A stretch of 53,285 bases of DNA from Hyphomicrobiales bacterium (GTDB taxonomy: Bacteria; Pseudomonadota; Alphaproteobacteria; Rhizobiales; NORP267). Positions 16,718 through 25,064 of the stretch are shown piece by piece. Under the pieces are notes generated by a model. The model had not been told where the DNA came from, ran no database searches, and was given only the letters and a program-made list of their open reading frames with translations. The position numbers and the translations under genes are program-made. Position 1 is the stretch's first letter. Each line of letters opens with the position of its first letter. Location of the stretch: positions 1 through 53,285 of the forward strand of contig JAJFGZ010000016.1 in the NCBI GenBank assembly GCA_021775855.1, read 5' to 3'.

Positions 16718-17593
16718 TTAGCCCGGCTTGACCGCGAAGATTTTCACACTCGCCGCAAATTCGTTGAAGTCGATTTTTTCCAGCAGCCCGACAAGGTTGT
16801 CGTGATAGGCTGGTTCTTGGCTCCGGTCCCCGACCGGTGACGAGCAGCAACTCCCGGCATCCATGCCGGTATCTGTGACAGGCGCGTTACACCCGATACT
16901 GCCGCCTTCCCGATAAACGTTGAGATCCGAACCGGAATCGATAATTTCCACATCCCTAAAACCGGCAGCATTGAGCATGGCCTGATTGTCAGCAATCGCG
17001 ACGGCACCGGAGATGCAGGAAGTCCAGGCGCCGATACTTTCCCTGACCATGTCGGGCAGCATTTTCTTCAACGCGATGTCGGAGACAGCCAGCCGACCGC
17101 CGGGCTTAAGAACGCGGTAGATTTCCGCGATGGCGGCTTTCTTGTCCTCCACCAGGTTGAGAACACAGTTGGAAATGATGCAGTCAACGCTAGCCGTCTC
17201 AAGCGGCATATCGCCGATCTCGGCAAGGTGGAATTCGACATTCTTGTGGCCGGCCTTTTTTGCGTTGCGGCGGGCCAGCGATACCATGTCCTCGGTCATG
17301 TCGATGCCGATGGCGCGGCCCTCGGCGCCCACTTTCCCCGCGGCCAGGAACACGTCCAACCCACCTCCCGAGCCCAGATCAACCACAATTTCGCCGGGCT
17401 TCAAACTGGCCATGGCGGTGGGGTTGCCACAGGACAGCCCCATATTGGCTTGTGCAGGAATGCTGTTCAGTTCTTCCTGGGAATATCCGAAGGCCTTGGC
17501 AATATTGGCGATGCCCTTGTCCTCGGAAGACAGCCCCTCGCGGGCTACCGTGCCATAGCCCTGTTTTACAGCTTCTGTAATTGTCTCGGTCAC
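16718..17593 (-). CDS. arsM: Arsenite S-adenosylmethionine methyltransferase
   Basis: 291 residues from a GTG that overlaps the arsR stop as GTGA and has AAGGAG eight bases upstream. It is a class I methyltransferase: [16 protein letters not shown] is the SAM-binding loop and GIDMTEDM the acidic second loop. ArsM hallmarks are the cysteines in [15 protein letters not shown] and WTSCISGA, which hold As(III), and a Cys-rich tail region with AGSCCSS. The enzyme methylates arsenite to methylated arsenicals. It is co-transcribed with the upstream arsR. A fragment of the TPP-enzyme gene lies immediately after its stop. Confidence 0.93.
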   Translation of the reverse strand: MTETITEAVKQGYGTVAREGLSSEDKGIANIAKAFGYSQEELNSIPAQANMGLSCGNPTAMASLKPGEIVVDLGSGGGLDVFLAAGKVGAEGRAIGIDMTEDMVSLARRNAKKAGHKNVEFHLAEIGDMPLETASVDCIISNCVLNLVEDKKAAIAEIYRVLKPGGRLAVSDIALKKMLPDMVRESIGAWTSCISGAVAIADNQAMLNAAGFRDVEIIDSGSDLNVYREGGSIGCNAPVTDTGMDAGSCCSSPVGDRSQEPAYHDNLVGLLEKIDFNEFAASVKIFAVKPG

Positions 17594-17913
17594 CCGGAAT
17601 ACTCCTTTTCGGTAATTTTGTTGGCGCTGGCTTCTACACAGCACTCATTGGCGAAGAACAGGAAGGTTGCCGTCATCTTTTCAAAATTGGCGTAACACGT
17701 CAGGATCGTTCCCTTGCGCTCCTGATGTGCCAGCCCGGCACCAATCAGCCGGTGCAAGTGATGGGTTAGTGTGGACGCCGGCAAACCCAAGGCCTTTTGC
17801 ACCCGACCCACCGGAACCCCATCCGGCCCGGCGCGCACCAGCACACGAAACACAGCCAGGCGTGTCTCGTTGCCGAGCGCATTCATGCGTTTTGCGATGA
17901 CATCCAGTTCCAT
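17590..17913 (-). CDS. arsR: ArsR-family arsenic-responsive repressor
   Basis: About 107 residues from the ATG at 17913 (an in-frame TTG three codons upstream is the alternative). The winged-helix domain shows MNALGNETRLAVFRVL and the recognition helix LPASTLTHHLHRLIGAGL. A C-terminal CC pair (ECCVEA) is placed as in repressors that bind As(III) outside the classical alpha-3 site. Its stop overlaps the arsM start by 4 bp, so it very likely represses its own operon. The AT-rich stretch at about 17955-17985 upstream is the likely operator, but I cannot define a clean palindrome. Confidence 0.92.
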   Translation of the reverse strand: MELDVIAKRMNALGNETRLAVFRVLVRAGPDGVPVGRVQKALGLPASTLTHHLHRLIGAGLAHQERKGTILTCYANFEKMTATFLFFANECCVEASANKITEKEYSG

Positions 17914-18016
17914 GTGCGACAAAATTAAGGGATAAGGATCCTGACGTCAACCGTTATTCTAGTATAATCGAAATATAACCAACACACAGCACCGCCACCT
18001 GGCCCACATTGCGGCT

Positions 18017-19624
18017 TTAAAACCGCCCGTCATAGGCATGCTCGCCAATGGGGCAGGCAATCAGTGTGAAGCCGGGGTGCCTGAGGCCAACTTCGATCGC
18101 GGCGGCCAGCAATTCACGGCTGTCGGCCAGAACGCCCTTACCGCCCATCGCTTCGGCCAGTGCCGGGAAATCAGTGTTGCCGAAATCAACGCCGAGATTG
18201 TCAAACCCCATGGCGCGTTGCTTCATCTCGATCAGGGCGAGTGATTTATCAACAAAGACCACGATGATGACGGGAATTTTCATGTCCCGAAGGGTCGCCA
18301 ATTCGCCCATGACCATTTCAAGCCCGGCATCCCCCGTGAACGCTATGACCGGCGTATCCGGATCGGCAATCCGGTGCCCGATGGCCATCGGCAGGGCGAC
18401 ACCCATGGTGCAGAACGCGGTGGATTGTGTGAGCGTGCGCGGCGCGTAACATTGCCAGATCTGGCTGAGCAGGATCCGGTGCGCACCGGTATCGACCGTC
18501 GCGACGCCGTTTTTCGGGAAGGCCTTGCGGGCTTCATCAATGACTGCCGCAGGACCCCAGGTCTCGTCGCACGGAAAGGCCTCTGACAATGCAGCCTTGA
18601 CGCCTTCAATTTTACCGTCCGGCCAGGTCTCTTTACCGGGGATATTTTCGCCCAGCGACCGCAACCCTGCCGCTGTATCGCACACAAAACTGAAATCGGC
18701 CTGGTGCATATAGTGGCGATTGGGCGTCGCGGCGAATTCGATGACCTTGCTGCCCTCTCCCCACGGATTACGCCACCCGGCGCGCATCTCGATGGGGTCG
18801 TAGCCAGCGAGGATCACAAGATCCGCCGATTGAATAAATGGCAGCAGAAGGTCGTCCGCTTTCGGCGACAGCCCGGCCGCGCCGAGACTAAGGGGATTAT
18901 CCTCGGGCATAATCCCTTTGCCCTTGTAGGTTGTGATCAGGGGAATTTTGTATCGCTTGGCGAACGCGCAAACGTCCTCGGCGGCGCCCTGGTTGAGCGC
19001 ATCGACGCCCGCAATCATCACAGGGCAAACCGCATTCATAAGCAATTGCCGGGCGTTGTCCAATGCCTGCCCCGATGCCGGAGCCGACGGCTCCGGCACG
19101 GAATGGTTCGGTATTGTGGCGCCAGCCGCATCGGTGCCTGCCACATCGATCGGAATGTCCAGATGCACCGGTCCTGCCTGCCCTTCTGTGGCGATCGCTA
19201 CCGCCTTGTCGATGATCTCCGCCGCCGCACCCACCGGCACCTGAAAGCTCGCCTTGGTGACCGGGCCCAGTATCGCCTGGTGATCGATGACCTGGTGGGT
19301 ATAGGTGGCCGCTTCGGCTGGCGGAACGCAACCGGTAAGCACGATCAACGGAACCCTGTCCTGCAACGCGTTGGCAACGCAATTCACCAAATTCGCCGCA
19401 CCCGGGCCGATAGTCGCAACCATAATCCCTGGCGCACCGGTAGCGTGATACGTGCCCTCGGCCATGAACCCGCCGGCATTCTCGTGCTTGCATTGGTGAA
19501 ACGCGATGCCGGCACGAGACAGCGCGTCCATGAGGGTCAGGATCTCGCCGCCCGGAATACCAAACGCGTGCCTGCAACCCTGATCGTAGAGCCGCTTTGC
19601 GATCAGATCGGCGACAATGGCCAT
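18017..19624 (-). CDS. Acetolactate-synthase-like TPP-dependent enzyme
   Basis: 535 residues with the three-domain layout of the acetolactate synthase/pyruvate oxidase family. The activating Glu is E48 in CKHENAGGF, the FGIPGGE loop is near residue 21, and the TPP/Mg site begins GDAGLEM rather than GDGxxxM, with VDKSLALI where classical enzymes have an NN motif. The ending CPIGEHAYDGRF is distinctive. It starts 12 bp after the acyl-CoA dehydrogenase stop, so the pair is an operon. No regulatory ALS subunit is nearby, and the context argues against branched-chain amino acid synthesis. The substrate is unknown, possibly a 2-oxo acid or a CoA thioester. Confidence 0.88.
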   Translation of the reverse strand: MAIVADLIAKRLYDQGCRHAFGIPGGEILTLMDALSRAGIAFHQCKHENAGGFMAEGTYHATGAPGIMVATIGPGAANLVNCVANALQDRVPLIVLTGCVPPAEAATYTHQVIDHQAILGPVTKASFQVPVGAAAEIIDKAVAIATEGQAGPVHLDIPIDVAGTDAAGATIPNHSVPEPSAPASGQALDNARQLLMNAVCPVMIAGVDALNQGAAEDVCAFAKRYKIPLITTYKGKGIMPEDNPLSLGAAGLSPKADDLLLPFIQSADLVILAGYDPIEMRAGWRNPWGEGSKVIEFAATPNRHYMHQADFSFVCDTAAGLRSLGENIPGKETWPDGKIEGVKAALSEAFPCDETWGPAAVIDEARKAFPKNGVATVDTGAHRILLSQIWQCYAPRTLTQSTAFCTMGVALPMAIGHRIADPDTPVIAFTGDAGLEMVMGELATLRDMKIPVIIVVFVDKSLALIEMKQRAMGFDNLGVDFGNTDFPALAEAMGGKGVLADSRELLAAAIEVGLRHPGFTLIACPIGEHAYDGRF

Positions 19625-19636
19625 GATACGCTCCCC

Positions 19637-20857
19637 CTACTTTTTGCCCTGCGCCAGTTTCAAATACCCGTCGCGGGTCTGCGGTGTTTTGCTGCCCAAT
19701 ATATTGCCCGCAACGATGGTGCGCAGGATTTGCGCGGTCCCGCCCGCAATGGCGAACATGCGGGCGTCGCGCACCATGCGCTCCAGCGGCAGGTTGCGCG
19801 AATACCCGGCTGCACCAAACAATTGCAGTGCATCGTTGGTGACCTTGATGGCGGTCTCGGATGCCAAAATCTTGGCCTGTGCCGCCTGGGTCACATCGGG
19901 GAATCCACCATTGGCCGGTGCCCCGGCTGCTGCCCGCCATAACATCAGCCGAGCCGCGTCGAGACCGTTTTTCATATCTGCAAGGATCCATTGCAGACCC
20001 TGAAATTCCGAGATTGGCCGACCAAACTGTTCCCGCGTTTTGGTATAATCGACGGCGAGTTCGTAGGCCCCCTGCGCGATCCCGAGCGCCACCATGCCAG
20101 CCCCGATGCGCTGGCCGTTATACGCCGACATCAGCCCCGCAAAGCCGCGCCGCATGCCTTCGGGCGGGGCCACGAGCATATCGTTGGGGATTTCCAGATC
20201 CTCAAAAATCACTTCGGTTTCGGGGATCCCGCGCAGCCCCATCGCCGGTTCCCGGCGCCCGATGATCAACCCCCGGGGGGTGTTACCTTCCGGGTCGCGT
20301 ACGGCGATGAAACCGCCAATCCCGAGTTCGGTTCCGGTTTCATCAAACGCCCGCGCGAAAATCAGATGAAGTCTGGATACGCCGCCACCAGTGATCCAGT
20401 GTTTGATCCCGTTGAGGACCCAGACATCGCCTTTCATGTCGGCGCGCGTGGTCATTTCTGTCGCCGCCGACCCCGCCCCCGGTTCGGTGATGCAGATGGC
20501 TGGTTTATCGCCGGAGAGGACGTGGGATGAGGCGAGCTTTTTCTGCTCTTCGTTGCCATAGGCCATGATGGCGCCCACTGCCCCCATATTGGCTTCCACA
20601 ATGCAGCGGGCCGCGACACCGCAAACCTTGGCAAATTCTTCAATGACCAGCAATACGTCCAAATAGGTGCAACCCGGCCCGCCATATTCCGCCGGAATGG
20701 TCATCCCCATAAAGCCGGCATCTGTTAATTTCTTGATCTGATCCCAGGGATATTCCTCGCTGCGGTCGATATCGGCGGCGCGTGGAGCGAATTCTGCTTG
20801 CGCCAGCTTCCGTGCCGCGGCCTGCAGCCGCAAGCCGGTTTCACTCAATTCAAACAT
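19637..20857 (-). CDS. Acyl-CoA dehydrogenase
   Basis: 406 residues from the ATG at 20857, which has GGAGG at good spacing; an in-frame start 13 codons upstream is less likely. It is an FAD-dependent dehydrogenase. The three-domain family pattern is visible: an N-terminal helical domain, the ACAD signature CITEPGAGSAATEM and KHWITGGG in the beta domain, and YTKTREQFGRPISEFQ, LQWILADMKNGLDAARLM and YSRNLPLERMVRDARMFAIAGG in the C-terminal domain. It oxidises an acyl-CoA to the 2-enoyl-CoA and feeds electrons to ETF. It is followed by the TPP enzyme in the same operon. The substrate chain is not evident. Confidence 0.93.
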   Translation of the reverse strand: MFELSETGLRLQAAARKLAQAEFAPRAADIDRSEEYPWDQIKKLTDAGFMGMTIPAEYGGPGCTYLDVLLVIEEFAKVCGVAARCIVEANMGAVGAIMAYGNEEQKKLASSHVLSGDKPAICITEPGAGSAATEMTTRADMKGDVWVLNGIKHWITGGGVSRLHLIFARAFDETGTELGIGGFIAVRDPEGNTPRGLIIGRREPAMGLRGIPETEVIFEDLEIPNDMLVAPPEGMRRGFAGLMSAYNGQRIGAGMVALGIAQGAYELAVDYTKTREQFGRPISEFQGLQWILADMKNGLDAARLMLWRAAAGAPANGGFPDVTQAAQAKILASETAIKVTNDALQLFGAAGYSRNLPLERMVRDARMFAIAGGTAQILRTIVAGNILGSKTPQTRDGYLKLAQGKK

Positions 20858-20995
20858 CTTTCCTCCAGTCAGTTCGCATCTATCACATAAGTTCACGAAA
20901 CTTTTTAGCCTTGTGTCTCGTATTCCCTGTAATTCCGGTTAGCATTATCATCAGCAAACTGTTGCGTCCCGGATATCAATAACAGGGGATCGACC

Positions 20996-21109
20996 ATGAA
21001 CCAGACACTAACATCGAACTGCAATCGGCAAATGACCGCTTATCTTTACGGCATCATGATCGCATCGGGAATGTGGGGCATTCTGACGACCACAATCGTG
21101 CTTTTCTGA
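20996..21109 (+). CDS. Possible 37-residue single-helix membrane protein
   Basis: ATG preceded by AGGGGA seven bases upstream. The product has a polar N-terminus and one hydrophobic segment from about residue 16 to its end (LYGIMIASGMWGILTT). It sits alone on the plus strand between the acyl-CoA dehydrogenase start and the glpK stop. The length, ribosome site and clean single membrane helix fit a real small protein, but no family is recognised. Confidence 0.45.
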   Translation: MNQTLTSNCNRQMTAYLYGIMIASGMWGILTTTIVLF

Positions 21110-21112
21110 AGG

Positions 21113-22609
21113 CTAACCATTTGAGCGGGCGCCAGCGAGGGCGCGCGCCCAACATTCGATTTTGGCGGCACGCTCGGATGCCCGCATCGACGGCTCAAAC
21201 ATCTGATCGCTTTGCCACAATGCCGCGCACTGGGCTTCATCTTTATACAAACCGATCGCCAACCCAGCGTGAAACGCGGCGCCCAGGGCCGTTGCTTCCT
21301 GTTGGCTGGCGCGTTCAATCGGCATGTCCAGCATGTCCGCCAAAAACTGCATGAACCAGTTGTTCCGCGCCATGCCGCCATCCACCCGAAGGAGCTTTGG
21401 CGGCACCGCACCCGCGCGCGCGAAATCATCTTCGATCGCCGTCATCAAATCCATAGTCTGAAAAGCCACGCCTTCAAGGGCAGCACGAGCAATCTCTGCT
21501 TTTCCAGCGGCCCTCGACAATCCGCTGATCACGGCTCGGGCATCTGCATCCCAATGCGGTGCGCCCAACCCCTGGAAGGCCGGGACCAGATATACGCCGG
21601 AATTCGGGTCCGCTGCAGCGGCCAGTGTTTCGGTGTCGCTGGCGTCGGCGATAATCCCGAGATTGTCCCTGAGCCACTGGATCGTCGCGCCGGCCATGAA
21701 CAGACTGCCTTCCAGCGCATATCGCCGCGCACCATCAACTTGGGTAAACACGGTCGTCAGCAACCGGTTTTGCGACACCGCTGCCACCTGGCCTGTATTC
21801 GCCAGGACAAAACAACCGGTGCCAAAGGTGGCTTTGATGCTGCCGGGCTCAAGACAGGCCTGGCCATAAGCCGCCGCTTGCTGATCCCCGGCAATCCCGG
21901 TGATCGGAATTTCGGCCCCGATCAAATCGCCATCTGTCACACCAAATTGCCCCTGACAATCGCCAACTTCAGGCAACAGCGATATCGGGACATTGAAGAT
22001 TTTTAGCAGGTTTTCGTCCCACACGCCGCGATGGATATCGAACAGCATCGTCCGGCTGGCATTGGTCGCATCGGTCAGGTGAACCCGGCCCCCGGTCAAC
22101 TTCCATAAAATCCAGCAATCCACCGTTCCAGCCAACAGATCACCATTTTCAGCCCCTTGCCTTCCACCTTCAACGTTATCCAGAATCCACGCAATTTTCG
22201 TGGCCGAGAAATACGGATCGAGCAGCAGCCCGGTCTTTCGCGTTATCTCGGCTTCGACACCGGAATTGCGCAACTCATGGCAATGCGCCGCGGTCCGCCG
22301 GTCCTGCCAGACAATCGCGTTTGCAACAGGTTCCCCGGTCTGCCGGTCCCAGACAAGCACTGTCTCGCGCTGGTTGGTGATGCCTAGTGCGGACGGAAAA
22401 CTTGCCGGCGATTGCTGAAGGACATCGCGGATAACAGTTATGACATCGTTGAATATCGCGTCCGCATCGTGTTCTACCCATCCGGCCTCCGGGTAAATCT
22501 GACGCAATGGGCGGCTGGACGATGAAACAACCTTGCTTGAACTGTCGAACAGAATAGCCCGGGTGCTGGTGGTTCCCTGATCGAGTGCCAGGATTGTCGT
22601 TGGGGCCAT
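21113..22609 (-). CDS. glpK: Glycerol kinase
   Basis: About 498 residues from the ATG at 22609; a GTG two codons upstream is possible. It phosphorylates glycerol to glycerol 3-phosphate using ATP. FGGY-family motifs are present: LALDQGTTSTRAILFD at the N-terminus, GWVEHDADAI, NQRETVLVWDRQTG, GDQQAAAYGQACLEPGSIKATFGTG and the C-terminal RVDGGMARNNWFMQFLADML. Length matches the family. No glpD, glpF or regulator is adjacent, so this appears to be a stand-alone gene. Confidence 0.96.
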   Translation of the reverse strand: MAPTTILALDQGTTSTRAILFDSSSKVVSSSSRPLRQIYPEAGWVEHDADAIFNDVITVIRDVLQQSPASFPSALGITNQRETVLVWDRQTGEPVANAIVWQDRRTAAHCHELRNSGVEAEITRKTGLLLDPYFSATKIAWILDNVEGGRQGAENGDLLAGTVDCWILWKLTGGRVHLTDATNASRTMLFDIHRGVWDENLLKIFNVPISLLPEVGDCQGQFGVTDGDLIGAEIPITGIAGDQQAAAYGQACLEPGSIKATFGTGCFVLANTGQVAAVSQNRLLTTVFTQVDGARRYALEGSLFMAGATIQWLRDNLGIIADASDTETLAAAADPNSGVYLVPAFQGLGAPHWDADARAVISGLSRAAGKAEIARAALEGVAFQTMDLMTAIEDDFARAGAVPPKLLRVDGGMARNNWFMQFLADMLDMPIERASQQEATALGAAFHAGLAIGLYKDEAQCAALWQSDQMFEPSMRASERAAKIECWARALAGARSNG

Positions 22610-22765
22610 TGCCACTGTCCAACTTCATAAAAATGATACCTCGACCGACAGTAGCAGAAACAAGCCACCATTCGTGTTAAGAGCCTCTGATCTGATGACG
22701 TTTTGTCACCGGATAGGTATACTTGATCCCCCAGTCACGAATTCGCGCCGGAATCTATTCAGTAA

Positions 22766-23542
22766 ATGTCAAAATCCAAACTAGAAAAAATTTCATTCGT
22801 CGCCAGCAAAGGCGAGGAATCCGAAGAGGCCCTTGACCGGCTCACCGGGCTCTATGGCAACGTGGACCCTGGCAAGGCCGAGGTGATTGTTGCACTCGGC
22901 GGCGACGGACTGATGCTGCAAACAGCGCACAAGTTCATGAATTCAGGCATTCCCGTCTATGGGATGAATCTCGGGTCAGTCGGTTTTCTCATGAACGAAT
23001 ATAACGAAGACAAATTGCTCGACCGGTTGAAAGCCGCGCAAGTGACGGAAATTCATCCCCTTGCCATGACAGCGTCGGGAACCGAGGGCGAGACTTACAT
23101 CGCCCAGGCGATCAACGAAGTCTCGCTGCTGCGCCAAACCCATCAGGCGGCAAAGTTGAAAATCTCCATTGACGGCCAGGTCCGCATGGACGAATTGATT
23201 TGTGACGGGTTGATCCTCGCAACGCCTGCCGGCAGCACCGCCTATAACCTGTCCGCCCATGGGTCCATTCTGCCGATCAACAGTCCGCTATTGGCGCTGA
23301 CGCCAATATCGCCCTTCCGGCCGCGTCGCTGGCGCGGTGCGTTGCTGCCGAACCTTGCCAAAATTCGGATCAATGTTCTTGAATCCGCAAAACGCCCGGT
23401 CAGTGTCGTCGCCGATCACACCGAATTTCGCGATATCTGCTCGGTAGAAATCACGGAAGATCAGGCCGCAACCTGCCTGATGTTGTTTGATCCTGGCCAC
23501 AATCTCGATGAACGTATTCTCCGGGAGCAATTTCTTTATTAG
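22766..23542 (+). CDS. nadK: NAD kinase
   Basis: 258 residues, a short alphaproteobacterial form. It phosphorylates NAD to NADP. The GGDG motif of the diacylglycerol-kinase-like fold is at residues 48-51 ([14 protein letters not shown]), [11 protein letters not shown] follows, and the NE/D motif and [14 protein letters not shown] loop are intact. The C-terminal part carries [10 protein letters not shown]. No strong ribosome site precedes the ATG. It is divergent from glpK and followed by a hairpin and the CheY-like gene. Confidence 0.94.
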   Translation: MSKSKLEKISFVASKGEESEEALDRLTGLYGNVDPGKAEVIVALGGDGLMLQTAHKFMNSGIPVYGMNLGSVGFLMNEYNEDKLLDRLKAAQVTEIHPLAMTASGTEGETYIAQAINEVSLLRQTHQAAKLKISIDGQVRMDELICDGLILATPAGSTAYNLSAHGSILPINSPLLALTPISPFRPRRWRGALLPNLAKIRINVLESAKRPVSVVADHTEFRDICSVEITEDQAATCLMLFDPGHNLDERILREQFLY

Positions 23543-23640
23543 TTGAACCGGGAGCTTGGCCGAATTGACCATCCGAATTTGTCTGGTCCAGCGCTCAAGT
23601 CTTTCAATGATTCTTAAGGCTTTCCGCTGATAATTGATGA

Positions 23641-23680
23641 CTGCTCGTGGAGAATTACGAGCGGTGGCCAGGATTTTTTT
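23641..23680 (+). terminator. Possible terminator after nadK
   Basis: An 8-bp stem with one G-T pair (23641-23648 with 23657-23664; core GCTCGT and ACGAGC) and an 8-base loop, followed nine bases later by a run of seven T. The gap between stem and T-run weakens the call. Confidence 0.35.
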
Positions 23681-23706
23681 AAGGATCTCAACGAGATAGT
23701 TGTTCC

Positions 23707-24456
23707 ATGAGTAAAATAGCGTTTGACCGTCTGAGCTTCCTTGTCGTCGACGACAATTCGCATATGCGCCGCCTGGTTCGTTCACTGCTTCATGGCTTTG
23801 GCTCCCGTCAGGTTTACGAAGCCGAAGACGGGGCGGCCGGTCTCGAGGGCGTTGAAAACTATAGTCCGGATATTCTGATCACCGATTGGGCGATGCCAAT
23901 TTTTGACGGGCTGGAATTGTTGCAGATGATCCGCAACCCGGATTCCTGCAAAAATGCCTACATCCCGATCATCATGCTGACCGGTCATTCGGAAAAGGAA
24001 CGGGTTATCCAGGCACGCAATTACGGTGTTACCGAATTCCTGTGCAAACCGATTTCCGCCAAATCGCTTTACGACCGTATTTTCAGTATCGTTCTGAACC
24101 CGCGGCCCTTCATCAAAACACCGAAATATTTTGGTCCGGACCGCAGACGCGTTGTTAACGCAAACTATCAGGGCAAGGAACGGCGCGCGGAAGACCGCGG
24201 CGAGACCGAGTCCCAGGATGACATCGACAACATGTTCGACGGAGCGGGCGCCGGGACAGAATCCCAGGATGATATCGATAACATGTTCGACGAAGCGGGC
24301 GCCGAGACGGAATCCCAGGATGATATCGACAACATGTTCGACGAAGCCGGCGCCGAGACGGAATCCCAGGATGATATCGACAACATGTTCGACGGAGCCG
24401 GTGCCGAGATGGAGACCGCGGCGCTCGAAGAAACTGGCAAAGAAACAGCGGCTTAG
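23707..24456 (+). CDS. CheY-like response regulator with four FliM-like SQDDID repeats
   Basis: 249 residues. The receiver domain (about 8-130) has D15-D16, phospho-acceptor D60 (ILITDWAMP) and K114 in FLCKPIS. A linker with YFGPDRRR (141-148) is typical of an alphaproteobacterial CheY-like group. Residues 167-234 are four 17-residue repeats of TESQDDIDNMFD plus a short acidic-glycine spacer. SQDDIDNMF resembles the N-terminal peptide of the flagellar switch protein FliM (SQAEIDALL), which binds phosphorylated CheY. There is no output domain. It is followed 9 bp later by an Hpt protein, probably the phosphodonor. The repeats may bind its own or other receivers; this is inferred. Confidence 0.9.
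   Translation: MSKIAFDRLSFLVVDDNSHMRRLVRSLLHGFGSRQVYEAEDGAAGLEGVENYSPDILITDWAMPIFDGLELLQMIRNPDSCKNAYIPIIMLTGHSEKERVIQARNYGVTEFLCKPISAKSLYDRIFSIVLNPRPFIKTPKYFGPDRRRVVNANYQGKERRAEDRGETESQDDIDNMFDGAGAGTESQDDIDNMFDEAGAETESQDDIDNMFDEAGAETESQDDIDNMFDGAGAEMETAALEETGKETAA
24205..24408 (+). repeat. Four 51-bp in-frame tandem repeats coding SQDDIDNMFD units
   Basis: Four contiguous copies with a 51-bp period encode 17-residue units. The SQDDIDNMFD core is invariant in all four, while the spacer varies (GAGAG, EAGAE, EAGAE, GAGAE). Conservation of the core with spacer drift suggests selection on the peptide. Confidence 0.93.
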
Positions 24457-24465
24457 GGACACGGG

Positions 24466-25026
24466 ATGAGCGTTTCAGTCAAGAACGGCAAAGGGTTCCA
24501 GCAGCATGATCCCAGCGATGCCCTGAATCTCAAGGCCGTCATTCCGGGTACGCGGGGGATTGACTATGACGCGATCGAGCGTGCCGAACAGGCCCTCAGC
24601 GAACTGTCGTCCAGTTTCAACAATTGGATGCTGGAAGAATGTCATAAACTTGCCGACCGTCGGACTGCGATCCACCAAAGCGGTCCGAATTGCGAAACCC
24701 TCGAAGCGATGTTTCACGTTGCCCACGACATCAAGGGACAGGCAGCAACGCTCGGGTTTCCCCTTGCCTCGGGCCCGGCAACTAGCCTGTGTAAATTACT
24801 TTATGAAATTCCCAGACCCGAACGCATGTCAGTCGCCCTGATCGACCAGCATGTTGATGCCATCTGTGCAATCGTGCGCGAGAATATTCAGGATCTGGAG
24901 CACAAAACGACTGTCGAGATATCCAGGCGTTTGACCATAGTCACCAACGACTTTCTACGTCAGGAAGCTGCAATCCATGCCAAGAAACTGGAAACCGAAC
25001 CGGTTGAAACACCGATCCTGGATTAG
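24466..25026 (+). CDS. Hpt-domain phosphotransfer protein
   Basis: 186 residues, mostly helical. The Hpt phosphorylation motif is AHDIKGQAATLGFP at about residues 88-101, with the acceptor His followed by Asp-Ile-Lys-Gly as in the HxxKG consensus. Helices flank it on both sides as in a four-helix Hpt bundle. It lies 9 bp after the CheY-like gene on the same strand, so the two form a transcription unit and probably a phosphorelay pair. No hybrid kinase is in the window. The N- and C-terminal tails have no recognised domain. Confidence 0.82.
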   Translation: MSVSVKNGKGFQQHDPSDALNLKAVIPGTRGIDYDAIERAEQALSELSSSFNNWMLEECHKLADRRTAIHQSGPNCETLEAMFHVAHDIKGQAATLGFPLASGPATSLCKLLYEIPRPERMSVALIDQHVDAICAIVRENIQDLEHKTTVEISRRLTIVTNDFLRQEAAIHAKKLETEPVETPILD

Positions 25027-25064
25027 ATTCCGTCCGCAGCTCAAAAAAATAACGTGATCGGATA

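Noticed and set aside
16709..16850. Upstream part of a 67-codon minus-strand frame overlapping arsM
   Set aside because: Only its last 20 or so codons resemble the TPP enzyme; the rest is arsM in another frame.
18704..19942. 412-codon plus-strand frame opposite the TPP enzyme
   Set aside because: Arg/His-rich, no domain, and opposite a well-supported enzyme gene.
24168..24440. Minus-strand repetitive frame opposite the SQDDID repeats
   Set aside because: Low-complexity shadow of the repeat; no ribosome site.
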